A stretch of DNA of 64,000 nt from Kalmusia sp. IMI 367209 (GCA_027946365.1 JAPEUQ010000010.1:1054001-1118000), one strand, 5' to 3'. Shown: positions 48,370-60,620, counted from the stretch's first letter. The notes: a model not told the origin generated them from the letters alone. Translations and numbers: made by a program.

Positions 48370-49080
48370 AACAAACACGTACTCATCCTCAAAAGCACCG
48401 CCATGAACTGGCAAGTCCGCCCCCTCCCGCCCCGCCAATGCACCTTCAAGCCACAAAACTTCTACGTCGGCGCCATCCTCAACGTCTTAACCGACCTCGT
48501 CATCCTCTCGATCCCCGTCCCAATGCTCTGGAAACTGCGGATCAAGCTCCACAAGAAGATTGTAATTGGCGTGTTCATCTGCTCGGGAACCTTCGTCATC
48601 GTAGCCGCCATCGTGCGCGCCGTGCTCACATTGGGCAGCAAACCTTCCGCGCTCAACATCAACCGCTGGGGCGTGCGCGAAACCATCGTCGGCATTCTGA
48701 CAGTTAATCTTCCGATTCTCCGGCCCATGTTCAATCGTAATTTCTGGCGCGGAAAGACTTATATCGCCGAGTCGTCGTCGTTCAGACTCTCACGACCTCC
48801 GAAGAGCATTTTTGGCCTTGGTACGTCTGAGCTGAGATCTGAGGAGGACTCGAAGCCTGGCGACGCAGCGCCAGATGTGGAGCTTGCGGCGTTACCGAGA
48901 AGTGTGTCGAGATCGTCGCGAGGGGTTCCATCGTTGGAGAAGGAGAGCCGAGAGAGGGATATTCAGGATAGGATTGTGGTAGTTGAGCAGACTTACCATG
49001 TTAGTTCTTCGCTGCGGAGTGAGGGTGAGGAGCTGGGGAGGGCATTCCAGACAAATATCTCGTCGGTGACGAGGTTGTGA
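47582..49080 (+). CDS. Second SAT4-type rhodopsin-like membrane protein
   Basis: Six exons, 47582..47638, 47710..47814, 47870..47915, 47979..48107, 48162..48303, 48396..49080, give 387 residues. Membrane segments include WYGIGLTIITLRYIV, KFMLLFFYQRI, VTYIAVFLTITFGC, VGAILNVLTDLVILSIPVPM, IVIGVFICSGTFVIVAAIV and GVRETIVGILTVNLPIL; GFMGDDYIAIF and the PPRQCTFKPQNFYV region with its conserved Cys match the family. The cytoplasmic tail is Ser- and Glu-rich without the Lys-Ser-Ser repeats seen in the other rhodopsin gene of this window. Intron 5 contains a (CA) microsatellite. Function unknown; similarity to the other copy is only at family level, so they do not look like recent duplicates. Confidence 0.85.
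48325..48377 (+). repeat. (CA)n microsatellite followed by (AAAC)n, inside an intron
   Basis: About twenty AC units (48325..48365) followed by three AAAC units fill more than half of the 92-base intron 48304..48395 of the second rhodopsin gene, starting about 21 bases after the donor site. Confidence 0.95.
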
Positions 49081-49886
49081 GTGATGGAGCTATGCGTGAA
49101 GGTAACATCCAAACCAAAAAGGTAGATGGCATGTATCTTGGAAATGAGTGGGACAATTATACTACGTGTTTTTCTGAGTCAGATTAAACTCAAGCACTTG
49201 TTAGCAGCTATTTACACGGACTCCTCCACTATATACCTCCTTCCCCGTTCCCTATCTAGCTCACGCATCCAAACATTCCTCTTAAGCTCCCCCTCCGGCT
49301 CCAAATCTTACCCATCAGCCACAGCCTCAACCAATACTATAAATGCGAATTCACTGCATCTTTATGCCTCTACCATCTGACTTTGATATGCTTGATTTCA
49401 TCTTCCTGTTGCAACATGAACGAGACCCGAGAGCTACAGAGGCTTGATTACGTAAGTAAACTTGGCCCATTTGGACATGTATACCGCGCGAGGTTAACTC
49501 ATGGGTCTCATCAATCACGGTCTCAAGTGCTACGTGGCATTCGCTGCGAAGATTGCGCCACATTGACCAGGGCCGGAGCATGCCGAAGAATGCCAGGACA
49601 GACAAGCCTGCTGTGAGCTTGACTGTGATTGTGGCTGCACTATCAAGACGCCCAGCCATAGAGGAACTCGCCGTTTATCCTTTATCGGTGTGATGGGAGT
49701 GGACAATATACGCAGCACGGATATGGTCGGTTATGCGCATCGCTTAGCCTGGTGCAATCTTGTGCAGCCACCACTGCGGTGCATAGGCGCACCGAGTTGT
49801 GGCAACATACTGGCTGAAAGTCGACATGCGGGACTTTTGTAGAACTCGACACTTCAAATAGAACGTGAGGAAAGTTTGCAGGAGCG
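49081..49886. other. Intergenic region between convergent genes
   Basis: 3' flanks of the second rhodopsin gene and of UBA4. Short open frames here show no family. Nothing else is seen. Confidence 0.5.
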
Positions 49887-51589
49887 TCAATACTCTGGAA
49901 AGTCCTTGTCCACGTTGTTTCTCCAGGCTCGCAAACCACCGCGGATGTCGCCAATCCATCTTTGGCCTCCGTTATCAAGTCCAAGGTCTTTCAGTTTCTT
50001 AACGGTGATTTGTGAATCGTTGCCCAATCTGCATACGACAAAGATGGGCTTGTCGGCATGTTTCCTTAGCTCTGAGACCCAACTAATCTCTGTAACAGGC
50101 TCAGTCGTTGGCCCATTATGATTACGAGTTGGTATGCTAGAAATAGTCGAAAAAGGAACATTGACGCTTCCTTCGAGACTGCAAAGGTCAAACTGAACCT
50201 TCTCTCGAACGTCGAGCAAGATGTGGCTGTCTTTACTTGGCTCTAGCCCAGTGAATGGATTGACGTCAAGTCTAATCTTAGCGTAATTATCGGCAGAAAT
50301 ACGTTCGTTTGAGTTTAGAGCATCGACAGGATTAATCGTGCCGCAGAATTGAATATAGTCCAAGCTTCCGGAATTGAGCGCTTCCGGAGTCACTGTCGCA
50401 TGCGCTGAACAGGCGGCGCACTTTGCCTTCCGTGAACGCAGACGAATAGTCCGGAACATTGGATTAGCATAAGCAGAAAATATGAGTAAAGATGGATAGT
50501 CCGGGCTGGATGCTGAGCTAGCTGTAGACGTATATGTTTCTCTAGTCAAGACCTTTATAGCTTCCAGAGCTTGCAGTATGCCCATAGTCCCTACAACAGG
50601 TCCAAGGATACCTCCATCGCCGCACGATACGACTGACTCTGGTGGCGGTGGTCTTGGAAAAACGCATCGATAGCATGGACCCCCAGCTGCATCGCCAGGG
50701 GGGAGAGGTGGGTTGTTCAGGACCATCAATTGTCCATCAGTGCGGAGGGCTGAAGCAGAGACAAGAGGCTTCCCAAGAAGAACGCATGTGTCCGAAATTA
50801 GATACCGTGAGGCTGGGGTGTCGGTGCAGTCTAAAACTAGATCATACGGCTGTAATGTGGACATGGCAGTCTCTGGTGTGAGACGACCATTATGTGGTAT
50901 AAGTCTGACATTCGGATTCAGCCTGTTGGTCGAATAAGTAGTTTTCCAGCAGGAAGGGGAGGTCAAGAGAGTTTCAGACTAAACGTACGAATGCAGTGCT
51001 ATCATCGCGCTATCCACTTTCGTCATGTTGACTCTTGCCGTGGAGTGCAGGATTTGGCGGTGAAGGTTGGACTCCTCGACGGTATCTCCATCGACAAGCC
51101 CAACAGTTCCAACGCCAGCACCGACTAAATAAGCAGCTGCTGGGCAACCCAATCCGCCGACCCCAATGATCAAAACTGAGGCGCTTTTCAGACGGAGCTG
51201 GCCTGGTAGGATACTGGTCAGATCCTAGCTACATCACGCAGCATCATAAGAGAATTGGAGGACGTACCCGGGAGGCCAACTTCAGGCATGATCAACTGCC
51301 TTCCATATCGCCTATACTCGCTTGGTTCTAGCGGCCAGCGTCTTCGAGAAGGAGCTTCTTCTTCGGCCTGGGACAAGGCGGCTAGAATTTCTGATTTGAA
51401 GTCATCGTGAACTCCATGAGAGAAATCATGAGCTAGCGGGTCCGTTCCGGCATGCACACTTTGCTCTAAATGCACTTGTTGCTGGTTCTGATATTCAGCT
51501 TCCGCGAGCTGTCGTTGGAGCTCCTGAAGCTGGAGTTCGCATGACGCAATCTGTTGGCGCAATGACTGTATCACTGTTTCAGCAGCCAT
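49887..51589 (-). CDS. uba4: Uba4/MOCS3: E1-like adenylyl- and sulfurtransferase
   Basis: Three exons, 51589..51268, 51202..50989, 50922..49887, give 523 residues. An N-terminal coiled coil ([20 protein letters not shown]) leads to the ThiF/E1 domain: [18 protein letters not shown], the nucleotide loop [42 protein letters not shown] and the zinc and catalytic Cys around [17 protein letters not shown] and [11 protein letters not shown]. The C-terminal rhodanese domain begins [14 protein letters not shown] and has the persulfide Cys476 in [11 protein letters not shown]. It activates Urm1 for tRNA-wobble thiolation and protein urmylation and, in molybdenum-using fungi, the small subunit of molybdopterin synthase. 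The start gives the family-typical N-terminus. Confidence 0.95.
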
Positions 51590-52672
51590 ATTTCTTTTTC
51601 TGAGTTGAGGTGACGTTGCAAAAGAATGGTCGTCGCGGGGTGGGATCGATCTAATCGGTAATCTTCGCGCTAGCCTGTTGTGGAAATATCACGTGGGCTC
51701 CGACTACCATGTATCTTGTCGATCTTACATTTCAATGTAAGTGCCTGCTTGCAGGTTTCATCGAAAGGGCTCTAGTACCAGCGAATGATCATCGCTGAAC
51801 ATGCCCTGCTGCACCATCCGCTGTGCGGAGCTCTTAGACAGACCTCTAGGATCAGTTGTCCGCCTTAATTACTTGCTTTCATGCACCATAGACGCTCGTC
51901 AGCGAGAACAGTCCAACGAAGTCTAAGCGGCGGGTTGGCTTTCTTTACACACTCAGTTCAACGACGAGGGTCTCACGGATAGTATGTACAACAAAGGGCA
52001 GACACCAGGAAACGCTTCGCCCCGTGGGTGTCAGCCAATAGTATAATTAGCTATACAAATGGATTCCGAGATCCGTGCAAATCAAAAGCAACGGAGATGC
52101 TCGAATTCCTAGCTCCCAACATGAATCCGAATGACTGGCACGTGGGTGCTTAGAGACGGGCCCAGACGGGAGATGGGCGCGGGGCGACTTGCCATGGCGT
52201 TTTTGGCGCTCTGATCTTCGATTCACAGCCCGTCACGCTCCACTCCTCCGAAGACCCCACGGCCAGCTTACGCGATGTTGGAGGTTTGACAGACCTGCAG
52301 GTTCACGTCAGTGCCGTGGATGCGAAACAAACGATGCAAAAGAATAGCCCTCATTCGAGGGTCGCTATCCACCAACCGTGTTGCTGGGAGCTTGGAGATT
52401 GGTGGGCATATAGCTATCGTTGGGATCAGCAGCGAAAGTGTGGCCACGACCGAATGCAGTGGTCAGCATGGGCTTTTCCCGTGCGCATTAAATTGCAGCA
52501 CTAGCGCGCAGGCAAAGCCTTGTGCGGCGACTTGACACTGCTTTCCTACCTGTGCGATGTTTGTACAAGACCGTGACTTCCCCTCGTATTGATCATCGCT
52601 AGCCCTGCAATTTGTCAACATTACCGAGCTCTACGCATCATTGATTAAGCTATTGACGCCCGCGCAGTAGCA
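51590..52672. other. Intergenic region between divergent genes
   Basis: About 1.1 kb with the promoters of uba4 (leftward) and the HET gene (rightward). No RNA gene or repeat is seen; open frames near 52286..52535 show no family. Confidence 0.5.
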
Positions 52673-55034
52673 ATGGAGGAAGTTTGTGCGACATGCACAG
52701 GCCTACAGAAGCACCTCAAACATCCCGACCGCAATCCAGACACGGCATCAGGCGCAGTACGATGGGTGGATACCGATTTGTCACGCCTAAGACTCTCTTC
52801 TGGATCCTGCCGTGCTTGCGCACTGCTTCTCCAAGGTATTTTGCTGCATCACAGTCGATTCGCGAGTGTCAGAGAAGATGATATCAGTATCATTGCGAAA
52901 TCATTCCATTCGGGCCGACCCGAGAAGGCGCAGGACCACCTGTCTGTCGAATTACGATGGGAGGAGTGCCAGGATGACTGTTGTGAGGAAGATGATCATG
53001 AGCACCACGAAGGTTATCCGGATTTGAAATTAGAGTTCTTTACAGATGAAGGTATGTTACTCAATGCCCATGCTACCTAGACATGGCCCCGCCCACAGTA
53101 CTAGGACAAAAGTATGGAGATCATCAAGGACCCAGGATGCAAAGTACGCACAAGGGAAACCTCCAAACTTTCGACCTATGATTGTATATAATTTAAACTC
53201 AATAGCGTCTTTATCAATCGAAGAAGTGCAGCTAATTATGCTAGATGACCGATCATCTTTCCCAGCTATCGGACGCGGGCTTCATATCATTACGAATCCA
53301 CTGCACGAATCAGGAATTAAAAGAGTACGCAGCATGGTCGATAATTGTCTTAGGAACCATTCCCTGTGCCGAGACAGGAAACCACACTACGTACCGCGCA
53401 GGTTACTAGATGTTTCTATAGAGGATCCCTCTAAGGGAATTAAATTATACGACTTCGAAAATAGCGGTGTTGCGCAGAATCCCCACGAATATTTGGCGTT
53501 ATCCTATTGTTGGGGAATAGGTAGAGGAATACCGCAAACGACAGTAACGACACTCAAAGCCCATAAGAAGATGATTGCTTGGGACACACTTCCAAGGACT
53601 TTTCAAGAAGCCGCTTTGTTCACGAAGTCGCTTGGCGTCCGCTTTCTTTGGATTGACTCACTCTGTATCGTGCAGGATGACGCCTCGGACAAGCTCAAGG
53701 CTTCACAAGAGTTGGGTGGCATATTTGGCAACGCGTTGCTAACACTCGCTGCGACGTCCGCAGTTGACCCTAGCAAAGGACTGTTTGCACCTACAACGCC
53801 TCCGTTCAAGATTCAAGCGACTGATAGTAAAGGATCGCTTTCACGAGTCTATGTTCGCGAACAGCCATCTCATTTCAATTTCAAAGCGCCGTTCAGTGCG
53901 TCAAGTATGGATGAATGGGAGCTTCCGTTCAACACATCTAATGAAGCTAACGCGCGCACGCCACTTTTCAGACGAGCTTGGGCATACTCCGAAAGATTGC
54001 TCTCATCGAGAGTGCTCTACTTCACAGACAGCGAAATGATACTCGAGTGTCAAGAAACATATCAATGCGAGTGTGAAAGGATCGTCAACGCAAATTATGA
54101 TCAGAGAACGACATACACACTCAAACAAGAGTTTGCGGGGGTTGTGGCCAAAGGACGTAGCCGTGACGAGGACAAAAGCAGCAATAACGGTGATAAGCGC
54201 ATTGACAGTTTGGTCACTCAAGTTGCAGCCACCACCCTGACAGGCGGTCTTGGAACCATGGTAGCGAAGCGTACCGATGTCCTACAGCTTTGGAGCAACA
54301 TAGTGACCGAGTATACTGCGCGGAGCCTTACTCAGGACACAGACAGACTGTTGGCTATCTCAGAGATCGCTAACTGCCTCTCAAAGGCTATGCACTCGGG
54401 TTACATCGCAGGTCAATGGACGAGCAGTACCTTGGGGCTACTGTGGTACCCAAATGAAGGCACCCATTGTCGACGGCCTATGCATGATCCAGGACGTAAT
54501 GTGCCAAGCTGGTCTTGGGCATCCATTGAAGGCTCACCAATATTCTTTGATAACGAATCTGCCATGGACTTAGCTTGTTCGGTCTCCTTCCCAGCCAATA
54601 GCTCGCAAGTCCACATACCCTTGCCCATCGGCGGCGATACACTTGAGCTCAGAGCAGCCATGGCTGCCGAAGTCACTTTTCGGGAGGATGCAGAAAATGA
54701 ATACTCGCTAGTCCGGAATAATGTCAGCGTGGAATTCGAGCCCGATGTTATACCTCTCCGCGGGGAAGATTCAGTCGTACAGGGAGCGACGCTCGTCTGC
54801 GTTTTGATCAGTATGTCATATCGCTCATCGATCCTCGGTCTTGTTTTGAAAAAACTGCGGTCGGACAAGCCATTATACAGACGCATCGGTCGCTTCGAGT
54901 GCTATGAATGCTCGAAAGATGGGAGTGTTGAAGATTCGGAGGAAGCGGAGGCACTGTTTGACCTTTGGTTTCCCGAGATTGATGATATGACTAAAATAGA
55001 CGAACGCCCACGTCTTACCTTCGCAGTCATCTGA
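52673..55034 (+). CDS. HET-domain (heterokaryon incompatibility) protein
   Basis: Proposed exons are 52673..53051, 53099..53143 and 53266..55034 (730 residues). The N-terminal part starts with a Cys pair (MEEVCATCTGL) and SGSCRACALLLQGI. The HET domain begins at NPHEYLALSYCWGIGRGIPQ and continues with IAWDTLPRTFQEAALFTKSL, GVRFLWIDSLCIVQDDASDK and a C-terminal GNALLTLAATSAVDPSKGLF, with the typical RAWAYSERLLSSRVLYF further on. Proteins of this family trigger cell death on fusion of incompatible hyphae or on pathogen-like cues; most members in a genome have no known partner. The third exon alone holds the HET domain; the two 5' junctions are my best reading and could differ, because an alternative frame is open from 53046. 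Confidence 0.85.
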
Positions 55035-55956
55035 TCCGGTTGCTCCCATTCTCATTCCTGAGTTCCTACAGCTGGTTGTTTCATTGTTTCTCCTAGTCGA
55101 TCGCTCAGATAGACCACTATACGACGATACCAACGATTCTCTCAGTTACGAACTTTATCTACTTCTACTTTCTTTGAGTGATGAGAAGTATTCTTTGTCC
55201 TTTCCATCACGGGATGTGTCAGCTAAGAAGACATTCTCTATCCATGTCCCAACACTAGCTTCGCGACGAATGTAGCGAAGTAATCAATGTGTTGAATGCA
55301 GCTTGAGCCTATTTTAGGTTTCGACTCTCACTATAATGCTGTAGGTGCTGCGATTGCCGCCGAATTTGTATGTTGTGCTTCCCACTTCTTTCTTTTGGCA
55401 AGTCCACGATGTTTCTGTCTACCTGGCAGAACATTCGATGAATACCAGCTTGACTACCCTTAACAACCTACCACGGTCACTCAAAAAGCGGCCTACATAC
55501 TACAGCTATCCAGTCGTTGCGTTTTTGTGGCCACGCAAATGTGCTTGAAACATAGATTTTTCAATGGAATTCCAATTCTAGAATGCGATATACAACCCTA
55601 GCATCTCACATTTGAGTAATGCGCGGGTTTGAAGAAAAAAAGCATATTTCTATAATCTTATAGAAGAAAGATAGAACAACCATTGGCTTTGTAGAGTGGT
55701 GGGTTCAATCTATGTCAAGGTGGGGCGAAATTAACAGCACGCAGGCACAGCACTTCAGCCGCAGATTGATTGCCCAGGCAGAAGAATTTCAAAGACCAAT
55801 GCGCTCATACATTCTCAACATATTAGCGTACATGAAGATCCGCGAAGCCGCAATCAATTGCAAATGGCGAAACCTATCCACTCCCCGCCACAGCATATAG
55901 CTTTATAAAATACCATCCTCACCTCCATCGCATTTTAGCTTTCTACACGCTTCAAG
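55035..55956. other. Intergenic region
   Basis: About 900 bases between the HET gene and the DUF8021 gene, fairly A/T-rich from 55550 to 55950. Apart from a TATA-like element near 55904 no feature is seen. Confidence 0.5.
55904..55910 (+). promoter_or_regulatory. TATA-like element of the secreted DUF8021 gene
   Basis: TATAAAA stands 47 bases upstream of the ATG at 55957, with CTCACCTCCATCGC sequence in between that could serve as the transcription start zone. This compact arrangement is common for strongly expressed secreted-protein genes of filamentous fungi; use as promoter is inferred. Confidence 0.5.
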
Positions 55957-56748
55957 ATGCTACGAAACCTCTTCACAGCCTCGGCCCTTGCAGTCTTAGC
56001 TTCAGCGCATTGCACCCGTCCACTCCTCAAAGAAGCAGTCGATGCGTACCTCGATGCTCAAAAGACTGGCAAAATCGACGCCTTCACTACGCACTTCGAT
56101 AACGCGACATGGCTCGGTTACCGTGAGAATTCGGTCAAAGTTAACATTAGCTCTGGAATAATCACCAAGCCCCTCGCTATAACACATGACCGTTCCATCT
56201 ACGACACCTCCGCGTGTGCAACCTTCACCGAGGTTATCGTGAACAGCACGACAGACCCTTATGTGATTGGTACACAGCTGCGCTTCACGAATCATAAAGT
56301 CAATAAGGTTGACTCGCTCGTCACAAAGCCTGGCGACTGGCTGTTCAACATAACCGGCTATGCATACTGGACGTCGCAAGAGAATTGGGATACAATTGCT
56401 GAAGAGAAACGCGATACCCAGCTCACCATCCGCAAAGCCGCAGATGCATACCTCGATTTGTTCAACAACCCGAATGTTACTGTGCCGTGGGGTACTCCGT
56501 GCGTGCGTCTCGAGGGCGGGCTGTATGGCAATCCGGGGCCAAATGGAACGTGTAACGCTGGTGTGCCGTCAGGCGTACCGATGACGAACAGGCGGTACGT
56601 GATTGATGAGACGCTAGGAAGTGTGGATGTACTCTTGGACTTTGGAAATAGCAAATGGCCGGATAGCCACCAGTTCCGCGTGGAAAGTGGGAAGTTGAGA
56701 TATGTGCATACGATGACGCATTGTGGGATCGCGAATTGCGGGCTCTAA
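55957..56748 (+). CDS. Secreted protein with DUF8021-like domain
   Basis: A single exon of 263 residues without introns. A signal peptide (MLRNLFTASALAVLASA) precedes a repeated pattern: LLKEAVDAYLDAQKTGKIDA and later IRKAADAYLDLFNNPNVTVP, each beginning an alpha+beta unit of the NTF2-like kind. Other conserved parts are GTQLRFTNHKVNKVDSLVTK, CVRLEGGLYGNPGPNGTC and the Cys-containing end MTHCGIANCGL. I believe it belongs to the fungal family named DUF8021, seen in Leu/Pro-rich extracellular proteins and at the end of some oxidases; no reaction is known. Several N-glycosylation sites (NAT, NIS, NST) are present. It is the first of three neighbouring secreted-protein genes. Confidence 0.8.
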   Translation: MLRNLFTASALAVLASAHCTRPLLKEAVDAYLDAQKTGKIDAFTTHFDNATWLGYRENSVKVNISSGIITKPLAITHDRSIYDTSACATFTEVIVNSTTDPYVIGTQLRFTNHKVNKVDSLVTKPGDWLFNITGYAYWTSQENWDTIAEEKRDTQLTIRKAADAYLDLFNNPNVTVPWGTPCVRLEGGLYGNPGPNGTCNAGVPSGVPMTNRRYVIDETLGSVDVLLDFGNSKWPDSHQFRVESGKLRYVHTMTHCGIANCGL

Positions 56749-56848
56749 ATGAGGAACGCACAATGGACTGGTATAAACTTCTGAAATTAAATCTTTGGAC
56801 ACTTTCGCTCATGAATGGGGTCTAATCCTTCTATATGCGGATGGTATC

Positions 56849-58041
56849 TTAGAACTTGCTCGGATCCACAGCAAATACGCTCCTCGCCCCTGGCTCTTCC
56901 ATCATGGTCCAAAGCCCCACGCCCTTTTCATAACTCAGATCCTCCGGTACTTTGGGGAATGCATTAGTCGTCGTCTTCTTCCCACCCTTCCACGAGAAGC
57001 TCAATAAATTTCCCCCACTCTGCGTCAAGAAGAACTTGCCATTAATCGAAGCAGCCCCCTGTATCTTCTTATTCCCATGAGAAACAGCTTCGACCGCTGT
57101 AGCAATACCGCTAGCTGTCTTGAGCAGACGTGTGGTATAGTCCAGCGAGAAACGTATGAGCCGGCAGTCAGTGCGCGTAGCGTGATACTCGCCTATCAGT
57201 AGCGAATCCGGCGTCGTAGTGCGGTCCAGCGAGACAAAAGAAAATCGCATATCCTTCACACCGGACTTCTTCTGCCAATTATACCTTCTGACTTGCGGCA
57301 AAACGTACCTGGACTCCCATTAGCTCATTTCTACCTTAGTCCCACACACGCATATACTCACTTATACCCATAAGCCGCATACTTCCCGTTTGTTTGCTTT
57401 CCAACCTTATCCTTGATCCCATCATCAACTTTCCATAGATGGTTTAGATCAAAGACGCGCAGCCCGCCCGTGGTGTCCACCACATAGACCAAATTCCCGT
57501 ACCAGACCACACCACCCGCGTGCAGACCCCCAATTGCCTCGAAATCACCACTTCCTTTAGGTTGCACAAGTAAGACATTCCTATACTTCTTCGTCGCCGT
57601 ACCCTGGCTCACGAAACTGATCCTCGCGCCACGTTTTCCGCTCTCGTAGTGGTCGGAGTGCCATGTCACCAATTGCAATCTCTTCCCCTCATACGTACCG
57701 CTTGCGTACGCATCTGCTGATGTTGTTATCCCTTGCGGGTACCATTTCTCCGTGTTCTGATCGTCGTAGGAGGGTGTGTGGGCCCAGGAGTAGCCGGAGG
57801 AGGAGATAAGGTGTTTGACAGCGGGTGAGGTTTTGGGGTTGGCGTGGTTGAGATCGGATAGGATGGCGCTTACTTTGACATTTGGGAGTGCTTTGTCGAG
57901 CGCGGCGATGGTGGACGAGTAAGCGGTTTGCTTGAGTCTATAGGAGGATAGGGTGAGGTTGTTCCATGCTGCCTGGGCTGGGTGGAGGAGAGTGGAAACA
58001 GTGAATAGGAGGGTTATGAATTCTTGGAACTGTGGCGTCAT
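56849..58041 (-). CDS. Secreted beta-propeller-like protein
   Basis: Two exons, 58041..57362 and 57308..56849, with a 53-base intron, give 379 residues. A signal peptide ends at HPAQA. The rest consists of beta-rich repeats of the YWTN/propeller kind, for example QLVTWHSDHYESGKRGARIS, NVLLVQPKGSGDFEAIGGLH, GGVVWYGNLVYVVDTTGGLR and IQGAASINGKFFLTQSGGNL. I have seen very similar secreted proteins in bacteria such as Streptomyces, but I cannot name a reaction. A possible relation to quinoprotein-type propellers is a guess. Nothing shows metal or cofactor sites. The gene is convergent with the DUF8021 gene. Confidence 0.8.
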
Positions 58042-58428
58042 GATTGTAATGATGCAGAAAGGACAGACTGGGTTGAAGCGTGGGCGCGAGAGACCCGAGT
58101 ACTTATGCGAAACCGGATGAGAGAATTCACAGGGCGAGAGTGTGCTATAGGGTGAGATAATTTTGTATTTCGTGATGTAGTACGAGAGTTTCGGAGATTT
58201 GGAGATCGTATATTCAGCCCCATGCGGGGTGATGCGATGAATACGAGATACGATACATCACGCTTCGTAACCACACCTATAATTAGTAAGTCTTGGGGCC
58301 AAATGACATAAAAAATACTCTCTTCTCCACTATGTGATGATTTTGAAAAGAAGCCAAGTGTAATTGTGAATCGGTCTAAACAAAGCGATACATAGGCGAA
58401 GAAACGCAAGCACCATAAACATCAGCGC
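58042..58428. other. Intergenic region
   Basis: About 390 bases that hold the promoter of the propeller gene and the 3' flank of the DUF1996 gene; both are on the minus strand. No feature is seen. Confidence 0.5.
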
Positions 58429-59849
58429 TTAACCATAAGTAATAGTCGGCCCTCCAGGAAGCTCAGTGAGCCCTAGATCGCATCTGATTAGCATCGTTCT
58501 TCTATGACTTCCTCTCAGGAAATACTTACACCCCTCGACCGGCTCCTTCACAGCCTGGTCCTTTGCACACTTCGTGCTCACAGCACTAGTCTGGGTCTTC
58601 AGCGTCTTGCATGCATTTCCACTGCAACGCGCATCAAGTGCCTTTTGCAAGACGCCGTCCTTCCATCCGAAGAGGTAGTCGCCGTGCTGGCCATAGCCTG
58701 TGCCATCACCCATGGAGTAGACGAAGGGCTGCGAGCCGTCCGTCGGCCAGAGAGATGCATCATTGAAGACAGTAGTATCCCACATAACCTCGTACATGAG
58801 CTGGGGGAGTTTGACCGGATGAGTTGACGGGCAGGGGCCACCGGATTCAAAAGACCTATGAATTCACCCCCAATCAGTCCTTATACACGCCCAATTCTCA
58901 CTGTGAGATGACTTACCCAGATGACGGGTACGCAACATGCTCCTTATGATTCGGGCTGTCAAGATTCTTTCCGTCCCAGCATCTACTCAAGGTCAGCGCA
59001 CGAAGATCATACTACTTGGATACCAGAGGGCAATTTACGTTGGGAAAGTGATGGTAGTACGGATACCTCCACCACACTGCTTCTTCGGCAGATCATACGT
59101 GTCGTCACCCGTGCATGGCGCTCCACCGAAGGGATTCTGCTGCTTGTTTGAGAAGCATCGGTGGCAGAGTTGTTTTTGTTGGCCCTCTTTCTTGCGTAGT
59201 CCGGCGTCGCCGACGAGCATGCGGAAGCCCTACCTTCTAGTCAGCTACCATGATCCTATAGTCGATGTTCTCTGGGGAAAAGTTGAATATCTGACCTTCG
59301 GGAAAGCAGTGACCTTGCTCTTGCCGTCATACGGAGGGATGTAGTACACGGTGACGCCCTCGCGACCTTGTAGACCCAGGTTGACCATTTGAGGAACACG
59401 TTTGTAAGTGCCGTTTTTGGCGCGGAAGTACAGGTTCGCGGTCCAGTAATTGCTACATATAACTTAGTCCACCATGTCAAAATCCATCCTTGAGCCAACC
59501 GGACATACCTAAAGTCCTCAGAGTAGTCGCACGTCGTGCACGTCGACTTTGTAGAGGGATCATACTGGACAGATGTCATAGAAGCATTGAAGCTATTCCC
59601 ACCGACAATCTACATCTCTCAGCGAGGTACAGAGATGGACTAGGAGATTGAACTGACCTGGTGCATATGCGTGCTCGGAAGCTGGCCTGGCTGCACTAGC
59701 GGATCAATCCGATCATAAACAAGCTGCGAGCACTCAAAGCGCATCATAGCCGCCTGTGCGAATTGCCTCGCCATGAGGCCGTTCGCAGGTCCGGCCTGCG
59801 CATCCTGAGCGGCGAGCGCCAGCGTGAGCGCGAGGGTCTTCCACTGCAT
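58429..59849 (-). CDS. Secreted DUF1996 protein
   Basis: Seven exons, 59849..59658, 59609..59509, 59452..59296, 59229..59039, 58982..58917, 58855..58530, 58472..58429, give 358 residues. A signal peptide ([20 protein letters not shown]) is followed by the DUF1996 domain: [20 protein letters not shown] with [87 protein letters not shown] and [16 protein letters not shown]. The last exon gives the typical end GWLTELPGG. Eight or more Cys point to disulphides. The conserved His and Asp residues (MHQ, PNHKEH, GQHGDY) resemble a metal or active site, but no activity is established. Sometimes followed by WSC domains in longer relatives; none is present here. Confidence 0.9.
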
Positions 59850-60620
59850 ATTTCCAAATATTTTTCGACTAATAGCCTTCTCAAAACCTCTCTTACAAAC
59901 AAACAACAAAAAAGTATCTTGGAGTGAACAACAGAAGTCTGAGAAAGAAGTGCCCTTGGCGCGTTTATGAGCTCAGTGTCGCTATCACATCCATACTGCC
60001 GAAACCCTGATAGAAATATCTTGCATCCCCGCATTCCATGTGGAGAAAACAGGCATGTTGAGATAGGGGTGCGATCATCGCCTATCGGGGTATGCGTGGT
60101 GAACTGCCGCAGATTGAGGCTTAATTGCTCATATACACTACCCCGTCAACCAACCATAACGGACGAATGGCCGGACAAGGGGATTTGAAGAGTATCAAAT
60201 CAGCGAATTCGACCTACCACTGCGAGGACAAAAGGAAGAGACAGACAATTAAATGTTGGCGATAATGGAAGGTTGTATAAGCGGCGGAAACCGATCACTG
60301 CCAGTTAGCCATGACGACGGAAGCTCATGCGCTTACGAAAGCATTCTAGAATGTCACGGATGACATTTACTAGAAGCTTGAGTATTAGGCTTAGGTGAGG
60401 TCATGCGTTGCTATCACGGTCAGTAACTGCGAGGTTGGCTACGGCACATGTTAGTGTTGAATTCAAAAGCATATGTAACCAAGACCAATAATTCTATGCA
60501 ACCGCAGACAGCAAAAGGAAATCTTTCTGTATCAGATTCAGCTAAGTGTACACAAAATACAGTAGCCCACACCATCGGCTCCACTATACATTCCTCCCCA
60601 CCTCACAATGACCAGAAAGC
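59850..60620. other. Intergenic region
   Basis: About 770 bases with the promoter of the DUF1996 gene and the 3' flank of the processing-peptidase gene. No gene, RNA or repeat is seen. Confidence 0.5.
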
